Assembly: GCA_947629515.1 (NCBI GenBank)
Contig: CANRDY010000003.1
Location: forward strand, 40,855 to 104,854
Direction of reading: 5' to 3'
Source of the DNA: an uncultured Clostridia bacterium
GTDB lineage: Bacteria > Bacillota > Clostridia > Christensenellales > Borkfalkiaceae
DNA: 64,000 nt
Positions within the stretch are counted from its first letter, which is position 1; every line of letters begins with the position of its first letter. The notes below the pieces were generated by a model. That model worked only from the letters and a program-made list of their open reading frames with translations, was not told where the DNA came from and ran no database searches. Positions 34,552 through 44,411 of the stretch are shown one piece after another. A program made the position numbers and the translations under genes.

Positions 34552-35844
34552 TTACTTTTTGGGGGTGATTTGAGTTTTGCCGCCCATGTACTTGCGGAGC
34601 ACTTCGGGAATGTACACGCTTCCGTCTTCCCTTAAATGGTTCTCCAAAAAGGCTATCAACATTCTGGGGGGCGCGACGACGGTGTTGTTGAGGGTGTGCG
34701 CGTACTCGTTTTTGCCCGTGGCTTCGTTTTTGTACTTTATGTTGAGCCGCCTTGCCTGCGCGTCGGTGAGGTTGGAACAACTGCCCACTTCGAAGTATTT
34801 GCCTTGACGGGGACTCCACGCCTCTACGTCGCAACTCTCGTACTTCAAATCGGCGAGGTCGCCCGAACAGCAGATGAGCTGGCGCACGGGAATTTCCATT
34901 GAAACAAAGAGTTCAACAGTGTAATTCCACAGCTTTTCGTACCACTTTTCGCTATCTTCGGGCTTGCAGATGACTATCATCTCCTGCTTTTCGAATTGGT
35001 GTATGCGGTATATGCCCCGCTCCTCTATGCCGTGCGATCCCTTTTCCTTTCTGAAACACGGCGAATAGGAAGTGAGCGTTTGGGGAAGTTCGCCCTCGGA
35101 AAGGGTCTGCCCCATAAATCTGCCTATCATGGAGTGCTCGGAAGTGCCGATAAGATAGAGATCTTCGCCCTCTATCTTGTACATCATTCCTTCCATTTCT
35201 TCAAAGCTCATTACTCCCGATACGACTTCGCTCCTTATCATAAACGGGGGTATGCAATAGGTGAAGCCCTTGTCTATCATAAAGTCGCGGGCGTAGGTCA
35301 AAATTGCCGAATGAAGGCGGGCGACGTCGCCCGTTAAATAGTAAAAACCGTTGCCGCTGGTGCGCCTTGCGCTGTCGAGGTCTATCCCCCCCAACTTTTC
35401 GAGAATGTCGACATGATAGGGCACTTCGAAGGGCTTTTTCTTGGCTTCGAGGAATACCTTTCCCTGCACGTTCTCGCTGTCGTCTTTGCCTATGGGAACG
35501 CGGTCGGCGATCATGTTGGGAATGGACGACATTGCCTTTTTGAGCGCGACTTCGGTCTGCGCGCACTCCTCTTCTATCTGGGCAATTCTGTCGTTAAGCT
35601 GTCTTGAAAGGACTTTTTCCTTTTCCGCCTCGTCCTTTTTACCCTCGCGCATGAGCACGCCTATCTGCTTTGCGGCGGCGTTGCGTTGGGCGCGGAGGCT
35701 GTCGCCCTCCTGCTGTAATTCGCGACGCCTTTTGTCGAGGGTCAGAACCTCGTCAACAAGGGGAAGTTTGCGGTCCTGAAACTTCTTTTTGATGTTTTCA
35801 CGGACGAGTTCGGGGTTTTCACGTATGAGATTTATGTCTATCAT
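34552..35844 (-). CDS. serS: Seryl-tRNA synthetase
   Basis: Class II synthetase, 430 residues. The N-terminal tRNA-binding coiled coil spans about 27-105. The catalytic core has motif 2 (FRKEKGSHG followed by GIYRIHQFEK) and motif 3 (NNTVVAPPRMLIAFLENH, ending in the usual arginine region with REDGS). The ATG at 35844 has no Shine-Dalgarno. The promoter -10 ends only 6 bp upstream, suggesting a leaderless message. No T-box leader is possible in the short upstream gap. Confidence 0.95.
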   Translation of the reverse strand: MIDINLIRENPELVRENIKKKFQDRKLPLVDEVLTLDKRRRELQQEGDSLRAQRNAAAKQIGVLMREGKKDEAEKEKVLSRQLNDRIAQIEEECAQTEVALKKAMSSIPNMIADRVPIGKDDSENVQGKVFLEAKKKPFEVPYHVDILEKLGGIDLDSARRTSGNGFYYLTGDVARLHSAILTYARDFMIDKGFTYCIPPFMIRSEVVSGVMSFEEMEGMMYKIEGEDLYLIGTSEHSMIGRFMGQTLSEGELPQTLTSYSPCFRKEKGSHGIEERGIYRIHQFEKQEMIVICKPEDSEKWYEKLWNYTVELFVSMEIPVRQLICCSGDLADLKYESCDVEAWSPRQGKYFEVGSCSNLTDAQARRLNIKYKNEATGKNEYAHTLNNTVVAPPRMLIAFLENHLREDGSVYIPEVLRKYMGGKTQITPKK

Positions 35845-35850
35845 AAGTCA

Positions 35851-35879
35851 ATTATAATTCAAAAAAATCATAAATGCAA
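35851..35879 (-). promoter_or_regulatory. serS: Sigma-A promoter of serS (probably leaderless)
   Basis: TTGCAT (35874-35879), a 17-bp spacer and TATAAT (35851-35856) on the minus strand. Only six bases separate the -10 box from the serS ATG, so transcription should start at or next to the A of ATG. Confidence 0.72.
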
Positions 35880-35898
35880 TTAAAATATATGTAATATC

Positions 35899-35927
35899 TT
35901 GAAAATCGGGTTTTTTTATGCTATAAT
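35899..35927 (+). promoter_or_regulatory. Sigma-A promoter of the P-type ATPase gene
   Basis: TTGAAA (35899-35904), a 17-bp spacer and TATAAT (35922-35927) with an extended TGC before the -10. It is back to back with the serS promoter. Confidence 0.75.
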
Positions 35928-36005
35928 ATAAAGTGTTATATTGTTTGCCTTGAACGCCTTTTAAGCTAAACTCCATAAAAAGGCGCGGCAGACCGAGAGA
36001 AAATT

Positions 36006-38726
36006 ATGAGCAAAATATTTTTCAGAAGCAATAAGGAAGGATCGTCCGCAAATTCGTCCGCCGAAAACGGCGCGGAGACATCCGCCCCCTCTGCGGCGGG
36101 CGGAACTTCGGCGACGAGCGGAGCTTCATCGTCCGCGGCGACTTCGCCCATGTGTTCGGACGACGGCAACTTTTCGGAGGGCGCGGAGGCTTCCGCCGCG
36201 GGGAGTTCCTTTGACAAACAAAAAATAGTCAGGTACTTCAAGCGTCACCCCAAAAAGGCGGTCACGGTCAAAGCCGAACGGTTCAACCCCGAACTTTCGA
36301 AGGGCTTGACTGCCGCGCAGGTCGAATCGCGCTTTAAGCAATTTCTGTTCAACGATACCAACAAGCAGTACTCCCGCTCTTACGCGAGCATATTTATCGG
36401 CAATATCTGCACGTTCTTCAACCTCTTGTGTATACTTGCCTTTATCGCGCTGGTCATTTCGAACACCCAAAAACTTTCGAACTACCTTGTTATAGTTATT
36501 ACCACCGCGAACATTGTTATAGGTATAATTCAGGAAATTCGCTCCAAACTTTCGATAGATAAGCTCGCCATACTCGCCTCGAACACCGTCAAGTGTATTC
36601 GTGACGGGGAAATTACAGAAATTCCCGTTAAGGAAATCGTGCTTGACGACGTTATTATGCTTGAAACGGGCAATCAGGTGCCCGCCGACTGCATACTCGC
36701 CGAGGGGAGCGTGGAAGTAAACGAGAGCCTTTTGACGGGCGAAAGCGTCGCCATTAAGAAAGTTGCGGGCGATACGCTGTACGCGGGCAGTTTTATTGCG
36801 AGCGGGAGCGGTAAATTCCGCGTTGACAAGGTGGGCAAGGAGACTTACCTTGAAAAGCTCACCTCGAAAGCAAAGAAATACAAACGCCCCAACTCCGAAC
36901 TTATGAACTCGACCAAGTTCATTATAAAGTGCGTTTCGATACTCATAATCCCCGTTGCGATCGGTACTTTCTTTATCGCACTGCACAACACGGGAGCGGA
37001 CTCGTATTTTGCCGAGGTTCTGCCGTGGATATTCACAAAAGAAGTAAACTACGCCATTCAGAGAACGTGTACGGTGGTTATAGGAATGATACCCTCGGGT
37101 ATGCTTTTGCTGACCTCTATCGCGCTTGCCGTGGGAATTATAAGGCTTGCGAAGAGCCGAACGCTTGTGCAGGATATGTATTCGCTTGAAATGCTTGCAA
37201 GGGTCAACGTGCTGTGCCTCGACAAGACGGGTACTATAACCGACGGCAGGATGCAGGTACACGACACAATTATACTAAACACGGTGGGCGACCTTTCGCT
37301 CAACGACATTATGGGCAGCATGCTTGCGAGCCTCGACGACAACAACCAGACCTCTATTGCGCTTACGAACCACTTTGGTTACAGCGATAAACTCACCGCC
37401 ATAAACAAGATACCCTTCTCTTCGAAGCGCAAACTTTCGGCGGTGACCTTCGACGACGAGGGAACGTTTGTTATGGGCGCGCCCGAGTTTGTGTTGAAGC
37501 CCTACCCCGCCAAGGTGGACAGGATCGTTAAACAATACGCGCAGATGGGGCTGAGGGTGCTGGTGCTTGCACATTCGCCCGCACAGATAGTTTCGGATAA
37601 GCTCCCCTCCATTTTAAAGCCCGTCGCGCTCATTTCTATAGCCGACAATATCCGCGAGGACGCCATTACCACGATAAAGTGGTTCAAGGACAACGACGTT
37701 GCGGTTAAGGTAATTTCGGGCGATAACCCCGTGACCGTGGCGGAAGTTGCGCGCCGCGCGGGCGTTGAGGGAGCGGAGAAATTCATTTCGCTTGACGGAC
37801 TCAACGACAAGGAAGTAGCGGGCGTTGCCAACAAATACACCGTTTTCGGCAGAGTTACGCCCGAACAAAAGGCGATTTTGGTGCGGGCTATAAAGAGCGA
37901 GGGCAACACCGTTGCGATGACGGGCGACGGCGTGAACGACATTTTAGCACTTAAAGAAGCCGATTGCGCCATTTCGGTGGCTTCGGGAAGCGAGGCGGCG
38001 AGGAACGTAAGTCACCTTGTGCTGATGGATAACAACTTCAATTCGATGCCCAAAGTTGTTGCGGAGGGTCGCAGAGTTATAAACAACATTAAGAACTCCT
38101 CTTCGCTCTACCTTATGAAAACGCTGTTCACGGCTATGCTTGCGATTTTGTGTATCGCCATTCCTACCCCCTATCTGTTTATGCCGTCGAATATGCTTCT
38201 TCTGGAATTTGCAATAATCGCCGTGCCGTCGTTCTTCCTCTCCCTTCAACCCAACAAAGAACGAGTGCAGGGAAAGTTTATTTCGCACGTTATGGCGGGA
38301 GCGGTGTCGGGCGCGCTGGTGATGTTTATAAGCGTTGCCTCAATTTACACGATTTACCATTTGAACCACTTTACGTTCGGGCAAAATCTGTTTGACGACT
38401 ACTACAAGCCCATGTGCATGATCGCCATGACTTTTTCGGGCTTTGTGATGGTGTTCAGAGTTTGCCAGCCGTTAAACGCGTTCCGCGCAACGCTGTGCCT
38501 TGTGGTGTTTGCGCTGTGCGTTACGGCGTTTTCGGTTCCACTTATCGCAGAACAAATGCTGTACGAGGGTTGGACTAAAATCCATTGGGACTATTCGCAG
38601 ATACTCATCGTGGTGGTCGTGCTCGAAGCGGCGTTCCCCATTTCGGGGTGGCTATTGAGCCTTATGCAGACCATTTTCCCGAGCGCGTCCAAAAAGAAAA
38701 CGCCCGCGCCCACCGTGCAGAGTTAA
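36006..38726 (+). CDS. Cation-transporting P-type ATPase, CtpE/Exp7-like
   Basis: 906-residue P-type ATPase. Motifs in order: TGES (actuator loop, about 244), a membrane segment with GMIPSGMLLLTSIALAVG, the phosphorylation site DKTGTIT (Asp about 406), nucleotide-domain KLSAVTF, and GDGVNDILALKEADCAI. There is no CPC or metal-binding N-domain, which argues against heavy metals. The M4 PSG-type motif resembles the CtpE/Exp7 calcium-uptake group. The first 75 residues are a Ser/Ala/Gly-rich disordered extension. Cation specificity is inferred. Confidence 0.88.
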   Translation: MSKIFFRSNKEGSSANSSAENGAETSAPSAAGGTSATSGASSSAATSPMCSDDGNFSEGAEASAAGSSFDKQKIVRYFKRHPKKAVTVKAERFNPELSKGLTAAQVESRFKQFLFNDTNKQYSRSYASIFIGNICTFFNLLCILAFIALVISNTQKLSNYLVIVITTANIVIGIIQEIRSKLSIDKLAILASNTVKCIRDGEITEIPVKEIVLDDVIMLETGNQVPADCILAEGSVEVNESLLTGESVAIKKVAGDTLYAGSFIASGSGKFRVDKVGKETYLEKLTSKAKKYKRPNSELMNSTKFIIKCVSILIIPVAIGTFFIALHNTGADSYFAEVLPWIFTKEVNYAIQRTCTVVIGMIPSGMLLLTSIALAVGIIRLAKSRTLVQDMYSLEMLARVNVLCLDKTGTITDGRMQVHDTIILNTVGDLSLNDIMGSMLASLDDNNQTSIALTNHFGYSDKLTAINKIPFSSKRKLSAVTFDDEGTFVMGAPEFVLKPYPAKVDRIVKQYAQMGLRVLVLAHSPAQIVSDKLPSILKPVALISIADNIREDAITTIKWFKDNDVAVKVISGDNPVTVAEVARRAGVEGAEKFISLDGLNDKEVAGVANKYTVFGRVTPEQKAILVRAIKSEGNTVAMTGDGVNDILALKEADCAISVASGSEAARNVSHLVLMDNNFNSMPKVVAEGRRVINNIKNSSSLYLMKTLFTAMLAILCIAIPTPYLFMPSNMLLLEFAIIAVPSFFLSLQPNKERVQGKFISHVMAGAVSGALVMFISVASIYTIYHLNHFTFGQNLFDDYYKPMCMIAMTFSGFVMVFRVCQPLNAFRATLCLVVFALCVTAFSVPLIAEQMLYEGWTKIHWDYSQILIVVVVLEAAFPISGWLLSLMQTIFPSASKKKTPAPTVQS

Positions 38727-38762
38727 AGTTTGTGTTTGATATTGTTTGTTGTAAATAATGCA

Positions 38763-38795
38763 ATGACGTAAATGACGTAAATGACGTAAATGACG
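38763..38795. repeat. 9-bp tandem repeat ATGACGTAA
   Basis: About 3.7 perfect units of ATGACGTAA lie directly before the terminator hairpin that follows the ATPase gene. Confidence 0.85.
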
Positions 38796-38835
38796 CCGCC
38801 CGCGGCTTTCAAGCCGCGGGCGGATTTATTTTTAT
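38796..38835 (+). terminator. Terminator after the P-type ATPase gene
   Basis: CCGCCCGCGGCTT pairs with AAGCCGCGGGCGG around a two-base loop, followed by ATTTATTTTTAT. Confidence 0.85.
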
Positions 38836-38886
38836 ATTTACCTTTTAAGTTCTTTTTTTATCTTGCTTACTTTTCTTTACTGTTAA

Positions 38887-41439
38887 TTATTCTTCGCCGT
38901 CGCCCTCGGGCTGCTCGGCGGGAACGTCTGCCGCCGTCTCTTCGGGGGCTTCGGTCTCGGCTTCGTCGTCGCGCTCGGTGATGGCAACTGTTGCGACCGC
39001 GCCGTCTTTAAGCCGCATAAGGCGCACGCCGCGGGTGTTTCTGCCTATGCGCGAGATGGCGTCGCAGTGCATTCTTATTATCGTTCCGCCCTCGGAGATG
39101 ACCATAAGATCGTCCTCTTCGGTCACTTGTTTGAGGTTGACGAGATAGCCCGTTACTTCGTTGAATACGCCCGCCTTTATGCCCTTGCCTGCTCTGCCCT
39201 GAACGCGGTAGTCCTCGAGCGAGGAACGCTTGCCGTAGCCGTTGGACGTGACGGTGAGCACGTCCTTTGCGGGGTCTGCGACGAGCATATCGACGAGAAT
39301 GTCGTCGCCGTCGAGCTTCATTGCGCGAACGCCCGCCGTATCTCTGCCCATGGAGCGCACGTTTTCTTCGGAGAACCTTATGCACTTACCCCCGCGGGAG
39401 GCGATCATAAGCTCGTCCGCGCCCGTAGTGAACTGAACGGAGATGAGCGAATCGCCCTCGTTGAGCCTTATGGCTATCTTGCCGTTGCGGTTGATGTGCT
39501 CGAATTCCTCGAGTTTGGTCTTTTTGATAAGACCGTGCTTGGTGGCAAAGGCGATATAACCCTGCGCTTCTGCCGATACGGGGATTATAGTCGTAATTTT
39601 TTCGTCGCCCGTAAGCTGAACTATGTTGACGATAGCTCTGCCGCGCGCCGTGCGCGCCGCTTCGGGGATTTCGTACGCCTTTATGCGATACACCTTGCCG
39701 CGGTCGGAGAACAGCAACAGATCGTCGTGAGAGGACGAGACGAACATTCTTTCGATAAAGTCCTCTTCCTTGGGGCGGTGAGCGGTGATGCCCATGCCTC
39801 CGCGGTTCTGCGCGCGGTACTCGGCGACGGGCAGTCTTTTTACATAGCCCGAATGGGTCATTGAAATTACCACCTGCTCCACGGGAATGAGGTCTGCGTC
39901 CTCTATTTCGCCCGAATAATCGACGGCTATTTCGGTTTTGCGCTCGCTGGGGTATTTACGCTTGATTTCGGTCAAATCGTCCTTTATTATGCCCAAAACG
40001 CGGCTTTCGTTGGCGAGTATGTCCTTGTAGTCGACTATCGCGTTTTCGAGCGCGGACAGCTCTTCCGTGAGTTTATCCACTTCGAGGTGAGATATGCGGT
40101 AGAGCCTCAGTTCGGCGACAGCCGTCGCCTGCTTTTCGTCGAGTTCGAAGTTGGCGGTCAGCTTTTGTACGCAGTCGGTCTTGTCGACGGCGTTGCGGCA
40201 GACCTCGACAACTTCGTTTATGCTCGCCTCGGCGATCACAAGCCCGCGGAGTATGTGAGCGCGTTCCTCGGTTTTGGCTAAGTCGAATTTGGTTCTGCGG
40301 ACTATTATGTCCTTTTGGTGTTCGAGGTAGTAATAAAGGCACTCTTTGAGGTTGAGTATGCGGGGCGTGCCATCGACGAGCGCAAGCATTATGATGCCGT
40401 CGGATACCTGCAGGTTGGTGTGCTTGTATAAGAGGTTGAGCACGACCTGCGCGTTGGCGTCTTTCTTTATCTCGATGACTATGCGCATACCGTCGCGGTC
40501 GGATTCTTCGCGGATATCCGAAATTCCCTCTATGCGCTTGTTTTTAACGAGGTCGGCGATGTTCTCGATGAGCTTTGCCTTGTTGACTTGATAGGGTATT
40601 TCGGTGACTATTATGCGCGTTCTTGTCTGATTGCCGCTCTGATAGTCCTCTATTTCGCAACGGGAGCGGATTATTATATTTCCCTTGCCCGTGTGATAAG
40701 CCTTTTTGATGCCGCTTCTGCCCATTATGAGCGCACCCGTGGGGAAGTCGGGGGCGGGGATATAGCTTATGAGTTCGTCTATGGTTATGTCGGGGTTGTC
40801 GATGAGAGCTATAACGCCGTCGATGACTTCGCCGAGGTTGTGCGGGGGAATGTTGGTCGCCATGCCGACGGCTATGCCGTCGGAGCCGTTGACGAGCATA
40901 TTGGGGAAGCGCGACGGAAGAACCGTGGGTTGCATGCCCGTGTCATCGAACGTGGGATAGAAGTCGACCGTTTCCTTATCGAGGTCGCGGAGCATTTCCG
41001 AAGCTATCTTGGCAAGACGGGCTTCGGTGTACCTCATCGCCGCGGCGGGGTCGCCGTCGACAGAGCCGAAGTTGCCGTGACCTTCCACAAGGGGATAATT
41101 TATCGAAAAGTCCTGCGCAAGTCTTACGAGCGCGCCGTACACCGAACTGTCGCCGTGGGGGTGATACTTGCCGAGGCAGTCGCCGACGATACGGGCGCAC
41201 TTTCTGAACGCCTTGTCGGAATAAAGACCGAGTTCGTGCATCGAATAGAGTATTCTTCTGTGAACGGGCTTCAAGCCGTCGCGCACGTCGGGAATGGCGC
41301 GGGAGACGTTGACCGCCATAGCGTAGGCTATGAACGATTTTTTAAGCTCGGCGTCCACCTCTACTTCGAGCATTTTTGTCATTTCGAGAGTTTTTCTGAA
41401 CTCTTCGGTAAGCTCGGGGCTTGTTTCTCTTTTAGCCAT
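38887..41439 (-). CDS. gyrA: DNA gyrase subunit A
   Basis: 850 residues. It cuts and rejoins DNA through the tyrosine in [10 protein letters not shown], and the six-blade C-terminal domain wraps DNA. The DNA-wrapping GyrA box reads QNRGGMG (residues 544-550), a relaxed version of QRRGGKG. In the quinolone-resistance region ([13 protein letters not shown]) the serine equivalent to Escherichia coli S83 is kept (S98), but the acidic residue equivalent to D87 is glycine (G102). The C-terminus is an acidic Glu/Ala tail. It starts 12 bp after gyrB. Confidence 0.97.
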   Translation of the reverse strand: MAKRETSPELTEEFRKTLEMTKMLEVEVDAELKKSFIAYAMAVNVSRAIPDVRDGLKPVHRRILYSMHELGLYSDKAFRKCARIVGDCLGKYHPHGDSSVYGALVRLAQDFSINYPLVEGHGNFGSVDGDPAAAMRYTEARLAKIASEMLRDLDKETVDFYPTFDDTGMQPTVLPSRFPNMLVNGSDGIAVGMATNIPPHNLGEVIDGVIALIDNPDITIDELISYIPAPDFPTGALIMGRSGIKKAYHTGKGNIIIRSRCEIEDYQSGNQTRTRIIVTEIPYQVNKAKLIENIADLVKNKRIEGISDIREESDRDGMRIVIEIKKDANAQVVLNLLYKHTNLQVSDGIIMLALVDGTPRILNLKECLYYYLEHQKDIIVRRTKFDLAKTEERAHILRGLVIAEASINEVVEVCRNAVDKTDCVQKLTANFELDEKQATAVAELRLYRISHLEVDKLTEELSALENAIVDYKDILANESRVLGIIKDDLTEIKRKYPSERKTEIAVDYSGEIEDADLIPVEQVVISMTHSGYVKRLPVAEYRAQNRGGMGITAHRPKEEDFIERMFVSSSHDDLLLFSDRGKVYRIKAYEIPEAARTARGRAIVNIVQLTGDEKITTIIPVSAEAQGYIAFATKHGLIKKTKLEEFEHINRNGKIAIRLNEGDSLISVQFTTGADELMIASRGGKCIRFSEENVRSMGRDTAGVRAMKLDGDDILVDMLVADPAKDVLTVTSNGYGKRSSLEDYRVQGRAGKGIKAGVFNEVTGYLVNLKQVTEEDDLMVISEGGTIIRMHCDAISRIGRNTRGVRLMRLKDGAVATVAITERDDEAETEAPEETAADVPAEQPEGDGEE

Positions 41440-41451
41440 AAAACGCTCTCC

Positions 41452-43377
41452 TTACACGTCAAGCTCTTCGACGAGCTTTGCGTTGTCTTCGATGAACTGT
41501 CTGCGGAGTTCGGGCTGTTCGCCCATGAGCAGAGCGAAGGTCTTGTCTGCCTCTACCGCGTCCTCTACGTTTATCCTTACGAGCGTGCGCTTGGCGGGGT
41601 CCATTGTGGTTTCCCAAAGCTGTTCCTTGTTCATTTCGCCCAAGCCCTTGTAACGCTGTAATTCGTACTTGCCGTCGAAGTTGGCTCTGAACTCTTCGAG
41701 CGCCTTGTCGTCGTAAAGATATGTGTCGGGAATACCCTTTGCCGAGACCTTGTAAAGGGGCGGCTGGGCGGCGTATACGTGACCGTTTTCGACGAGCGGG
41801 CGCATATAGCGGAAAAAGAAAGTCAAAAGCAGTATGCGTATGTGCGAGCCGTCGACGTCGGCGTCGGTCATTATTATGATCCTGTCGTAACGGAGCTTGC
41901 TCTCGTCGAAGTTCTCCTGTATTCCGCAGCCGAAAGCCGTTATCATCGCCTTTATCTCTTCGTTTTCGAGCACGCGGTTTATGCGCACTTTTTCGACGTT
42001 GAGTATCTTGCCGCGGAGGGGAAGGATCGCCTGAAATCTTCTGTCTCTGCCCTGCTTGGCAGTGCCGCCCGCCGAGTCGCCTTCGACTATATATATCTCG
42101 CAAAGCTCGGGGCGTTTATCGGAGCAGTCGGCGAGCTTGCCGGGGAGCTTGGTGCTTTCGAGCACGCCCTTGCGGTGCGTTTCTTCGCGGGCGAGCCTTG
42201 CCGCCTCCCTTGCGCGCTGTGCCGTTATACAGCGCATTATAAGCTCCTTGGTTTCGGCGGGGTGCTCTTCGAGGTATGTGCCGAATTTTTCGACTACCGC
42301 CTTATACACAAAGCCGCGGACGTAGGTCGAACACAGCTTTGCCTTGGTCTGGCTTTCGTACTGCGCGTCGGCGATTTTGACCGATACAACGGCGGTGATG
42401 CCCTCGCGCACGTCGTCGCCAGAAAGTTTTTCGCTTTCTTTAAGGATATTGAGGCGGTGACCGCAGTCGTTAACTACCTTTGTCAAAGCCGCCTTGAAGC
42501 CGTCGAGGTGGGTGCCGCCGTCGGGCTGGCGGATATTATTCGAGAAAGGAAATATCTGCTCTACGTAGCTGTCGTTGTACTGTATGGCGACTTCGAGGAA
42601 CTTGTCGTCGCCCTCGGAGTCCTCGAAGTACACGGGCTTTTCGAAGAGCACTTCTTTGCCCATATTTATGTCCTCGATGAAGTGGACTACGCCGCCCTCG
42701 TAGCAAAAGCTGTCGTGCCGCTCCTTTTCGCCGCGAAGGTCGGTGAGCGTTAAGGTAAGTCCCTTGTTGAGGTAGCTCAGCTCGCGCAGAAGGGTTTTTA
42801 ACGTGTCGTAGTTGAACTCGGTCGTTTCGAGAATGGTTGCGTCGGGGTGGAAGGTGATGGTCGTGCCCGTTTCTTCCGTGTCGCCGACTATCTGAAGGGG
42901 CGCGTCGGGGATACCGCACTTGTAGCTCTGACGGTAGATATGACCGTTCTGGCAGACCTCGGCGACAAGACGATCCGAAAGGGCGTTCACGCAAGATACG
43001 CCCACGCCGTGAAGTCCCGAAGATATTTTATAGCCGCCCGCCTTGTTGCCGCCGCCGAACTTGCCGCCCGCGTTGAGGTTGGTCAGGGCAAGCTCTACGC
43101 CGCTTATGCCCTCTTCTTCGTTTATGCCCGTGGGAATACCTCTGCCGTTGTCTTTTACGCTGCACGCGCCGTCGGGCGTTATGGTGACGTCGATCTTGTC
43201 GCAATAGCCCGCGAGAGCTTCGTCTATCGAGTTGTCGATAACCTCTCTCACAAGACAATGCAGACCTTTTTCGTCGGTCGGTCCGATATACATACCGGGG
43301 TGCTCGCGCACGGGTTCAAGACCTTTTAAGGCGCGGAGCGAGTTTGCGTCGTATTCGGATTGCACTTTATCGGGCAT
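41452..43377 (-). CDS. gyrB: DNA gyrase subunit B
   Basis: 641 residues, the normal length of a Gram-positive GyrB. The ATPase domain has EVIDNSIDEALAGY, DNGRGIP and GLHGVGVSCVNALS. The TOPRIM domain has YIVEGDSAGGTAKQGRDR, PLRGKILNVEK and the metal-binding MTDADVDGSHI. It is the first gene of gyrB-gyrA on the minus strand, with a strong promoter 30 bp upstream. recF, dnaN and dnaA are not adjacent, so this is not the classical origin cluster. Confidence 0.98.
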   Translation of the reverse strand: MPDKVQSEYDANSLRALKGLEPVREHPGMYIGPTDEKGLHCLVREVIDNSIDEALAGYCDKIDVTITPDGACSVKDNGRGIPTGINEEEGISGVELALTNLNAGGKFGGGNKAGGYKISSGLHGVGVSCVNALSDRLVAEVCQNGHIYRQSYKCGIPDAPLQIVGDTEETGTTITFHPDATILETTEFNYDTLKTLLRELSYLNKGLTLTLTDLRGEKERHDSFCYEGGVVHFIEDINMGKEVLFEKPVYFEDSEGDDKFLEVAIQYNDSYVEQIFPFSNNIRQPDGGTHLDGFKAALTKVVNDCGHRLNILKESEKLSGDDVREGITAVVSVKIADAQYESQTKAKLCSTYVRGFVYKAVVEKFGTYLEEHPAETKELIMRCITAQRAREAARLAREETHRKGVLESTKLPGKLADCSDKRPELCEIYIVEGDSAGGTAKQGRDRRFQAILPLRGKILNVEKVRINRVLENEEIKAMITAFGCGIQENFDESKLRYDRIIIMTDADVDGSHIRILLLTFFFRYMRPLVENGHVYAAQPPLYKVSAKGIPDTYLYDDKALEEFRANFDGKYELQRYKGLGEMNKEQLWETTMDPAKRTLVRINVEDAVEADKTFALLMGEQPELRRQFIEDNAKLVEELDV

Positions 43378-43407
43378 CGTTATACCTCTTGAAATTTATT
43401 TTATATT

Positions 43408-43436
43408 ATTATACCATATTATAAGAAATAACGCAA
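43408..43436 (-). promoter_or_regulatory. gyrB: Sigma-A promoter of gyrB-gyrA
   Basis: TTGCGT (43431-43436), a 17-bp spacer and TATAAT (43408-43413) on the minus strand; AAGAGG precedes the gyrB start. Confidence 0.75.
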
Positions 43437-43468
43437 GAAATTGAATGTTGAAATTTGACTTTAAACAA

Positions 43469-43489
43469 TAAAAAAAGCCCCTTTGGGGC
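43469..43489. terminator. Short intrinsic terminator, both strands
   Basis: GCCCC-TTT-GGGGC stem. On the minus strand it is followed by seven T residues, ending the M50-protease transcript. On the plus strand a T run follows four bases later. Confidence 0.75.
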
Positions 43490-43500
43490 ATACTTTTTTT

Positions 43501-43656
43501 ATGGAAAAAGGCAAAGGCGACTGCGGAGGCTTCCCCGAAAAGTTCGAAGAGGTTTTTGAGTGCGGAACGTGCGGAAACCACGTGTGCAAAATGCAGGCAG
43601 AACTTTGGAGCAGAGTGTGCCCGCACTGCTTCGGCAGACTTTTCAGAATAAGTTAA
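43501..43656 (+). CDS. Small zinc-ribbon protein, 51 residues
   Basis: An ATG-initiated frame encodes a peptide with FECGTCGNHVC (residues 19-29) and VCPHCFGRLF (39-48), i.e. two CxxC pairs plus extra cysteines. This looks like a zinc-ribbon and is unlikely by chance. It is convergent with the M50-protease gene, whose stop it overlaps by 4 bp. No Shine-Dalgarno is visible, and a T run immediately precedes the ATG, so expression is uncertain. Function unknown. Confidence 0.55.
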   Translation: MEKGKGDCGGFPEKFEEVFECGTCGNHVCKMQAELWSRVCPHCFGRLFRIS

Positions 43657-44411
43657 TCGAGATATTCCCTTTTGAGAAGATCGGCGCGGGCGAAATATTT
43701 TTGCGCCTCTTCTTCACGCCCAGCGGCTTTGAGATACTCCCCCTGAAGTTCGGTGAGCGAGATGAACGCGGGGTCGTCCTCGCGTATTACGGGCAAGCCG
43801 AAAAGGGCGTTTTCGGGCAGTTCTTCAAGGGGCTTGCCGCCCAAAACGTGCGCCTGAGCTTTGAGGACGGCAAGGGTCACCTGCGCTTCGGGGGAGTTGT
43901 TTTTAAGCTCGCGCAAGACGAGCATATCTGTTTTGCCCGTGCTGTACTCGACGGGCAGAACGTTCATGAAAAACAGCATTATATTGCCGCACGACAAGCC
44001 CGAGACCCAAGCGGGGATCGCGGGAAGGATAAGGGCAAGAACGCCCAAAATTATGAATATCAAATTGACAAACAGTCCGCCGAAGAGGGTGAAAGTTAAG
44101 CGGGCTTTTATGGCGTTCTCCCTCTTCGGGATAATTTCGACGCTGCTCGCCCTGAACGTGGGCAGAAGCGATTTTAAGGAAATTTTTGCCCTCATTCCCG
44201 AAAAAAGTCCGAAGAGCGCGTGACCGAGTTCGTGCAGACACGGCGCGAATATTTCGGCGGCGAACCATGCCGAAATAAAGTAAACGTAGTCTAAACTGTA
44301 TTCGGCTTCGCCGCTAACGGTGCCGTATGTAATGTAAAAATATAACGTCACGACAGCCGCAACGCCCGCCACCGACAGTATTGCCGCGATTATTTTAAGT
44401 GCACGGTTCAT
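43653..44411 (-). CDS. M50-family membrane metalloprotease
   Basis: 252 residues from the chosen ATG. About four hydrophobic segments, with the zinc motif HELGH (near residue 60) beginning APCLHELGHALFGL. The second M50 motif is degenerate: NVLPVEYSTGKTD instead of NxxPxxPLDGG, retaining only an Asp. The last 70 residues form a soluble helical domain. Neighbours yabP, yabQ and divIC hint at cell envelope or sporulation, but no SpoIVFB-specific feature was recognised. The start region has been tandemly duplicated. Confidence 0.82.
   Translation of the reverse strand: MNRALKIIAAILSVAGVAAVVTLYFYITYGTVSGEAEYSLDYVYFISAWFAAEIFAPCLHELGHALFGLFSGMRAKISLKSLLPTFRASSVEIIPKRENAIKARLTFTLFGGLFVNLIFIILGVLALILPAIPAWVSGLSCGNIMLFFMNVLPVEYSTGKTDMLVLRELKNNSPEAQVTLAVLKAQAHVLGGKPLEELPENALFGLPVIREDDPAFISLTELQGEYLKAAGREEEAQKYFARADLLKREYLD

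Noticed and set aside
35845..36005. T-box leader for serS
   Set aside because: The space between serS and the divergent ATPase gene is 161 bp and already holds two back-to-back promoters, leaving no room for a T-box of about 200 bases.
41452..43436. Chromosome origin next to gyrB
   Set aside because: dnaA, dnaN and recF are absent and no cluster of DnaA boxes was seen upstream of gyrB.
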